Positions 29,634 to 29,725 of a stretch of DNA of 29,725 bases are shown piece by piece. This stretch comes from DATJPD01 sp036394195. Its GTDB lineage: Bacteria; Pseudomonadota; Alphaproteobacteria; CACIAM-22H2. Under the pieces are notes generated by a model. The model was not told the DNA's origin. It saw only the letters and a program-made list of their open reading frames with translations, and did no database searches. The stretch is taken from NCBI GenBank assembly GCA_036394195.1, contig DASWFO010000148.1, positions 1-29,725 on the forward strand, written 5' to 3'. The first letter of the stretch is position 1, and the number at the start of each line of letters is the position of its first letter. Both the position numbers and the translations under genes were made by a program.

Positions 29634-29725
29634 TCAGCCGTCCGTGCCGGGGGCCGCGGGGGCGGCCGGCGGTGCCGCCGGCGGGGTTGCGGCCGGAGAT
29701 GCCGGGCGCGATTGCGGCCGCGCCG
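29634..29725 (-). CDS. Possible C-terminal tail of a minus-strand gene, Ala/Pro-rich (cut by window edge)
   Basis: A minus-strand open frame enters from the right edge and ends at a TGA at 29634-29636. It would encode a low-complexity tail of Pro and Ala ending AAPGTDG. This composition is typical of linker-like C-termini, but GC-rich noncoding DNA can also produce it. Nothing more can be said from 30 codons. The 57 bp to the PuuE-like start would permit cotranscription. Confidence 0.3.
   Translation of the reverse strand, partial: ARPQSRPASPAATPPAAPPAAPAAPGTDG

Overview
The window is high-GC DNA, probably from an alphaproteobacterium. The release factor 1 sequence and the order ispG-hisS-(hemA)-prfA-prmC point that way, as do dense minus-strand operons with many GTG starts. 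I cannot resolve the order or genus. I saw no tRNA, rRNA, CRISPR array, integrase or transposase.

Positions 1-5347 hold a housekeeping operon on the minus strand: ispG, hisS, hemA (glutamyl-tRNA reductase), prfA and the start of prmC, which runs off the left edge. Glutamyl-tRNA reductase is unexpected because most alphaproteobacteria make 5-aminolevulinate with ALA synthase.

Positions 5440-24529 form a catabolic island of four transcription units. Unit A (minus, 7636 to 5440) is a Rieske oxygenase and an amidase. Unit B (plus, 7811 to 9606) is an isochorismatase-like hydrolase, a cupin and a flavodoxin-fold NAD(P)H oxidoreductase. Unit C (minus, 16358 to 9894) is a creatininase-family hydrolase, an NMT1/THI5-type binding protein, an ABC ATPase, an ABC permease, a cytosine-deaminase-like amidohydrolase and an FAD oxidoreductase. 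Unit D (plus, 16465 to 24529) is a second Rieske oxygenase, an IPNS-like 2-oxoglutarate oxygenase, a second binding protein, a third Rieske oxygenase, a second deaminase-like amidohydrolase, an LVIVD beta-propeller and a third binding protein. My reading, which is inference, is uptake of one or more small N-containing ring compounds by a single importer served by several binding proteins. Oxidative steps by VanA/NdmA-like Rieske enzymes would follow (the family often removes O- or N-methyl groups), then deamination and C-N bond hydrolysis by the hydrolases. No Rieske reductase or ferredoxin gene is present.

Positions 24560-29576 are accessory genes. There are two VOC-fold proteins flanking a Bcr/CflA-type MFS exporter, and a MoaD/ThiS-like protein ending in Gly-Gly coupled to an Asp-box beta-propeller. 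A divergent MarR regulator has a perfect 12-bp palindrome inside what looks like a leaderless promoter. A PuuE-like polysaccharide deacetylase closes the region. The right edge may carry the Ala/Pro-rich C-terminus of another minus-strand gene.

The intergenic DNA is unusual in places. A 73-bp gap inside the ABC operon is two tandem imperfect palindromes that look like a dispersed REP-type element. The 287-bp gap at 9607-9893 has competing long inverted repeats and a cluster of AATTGC repeats.
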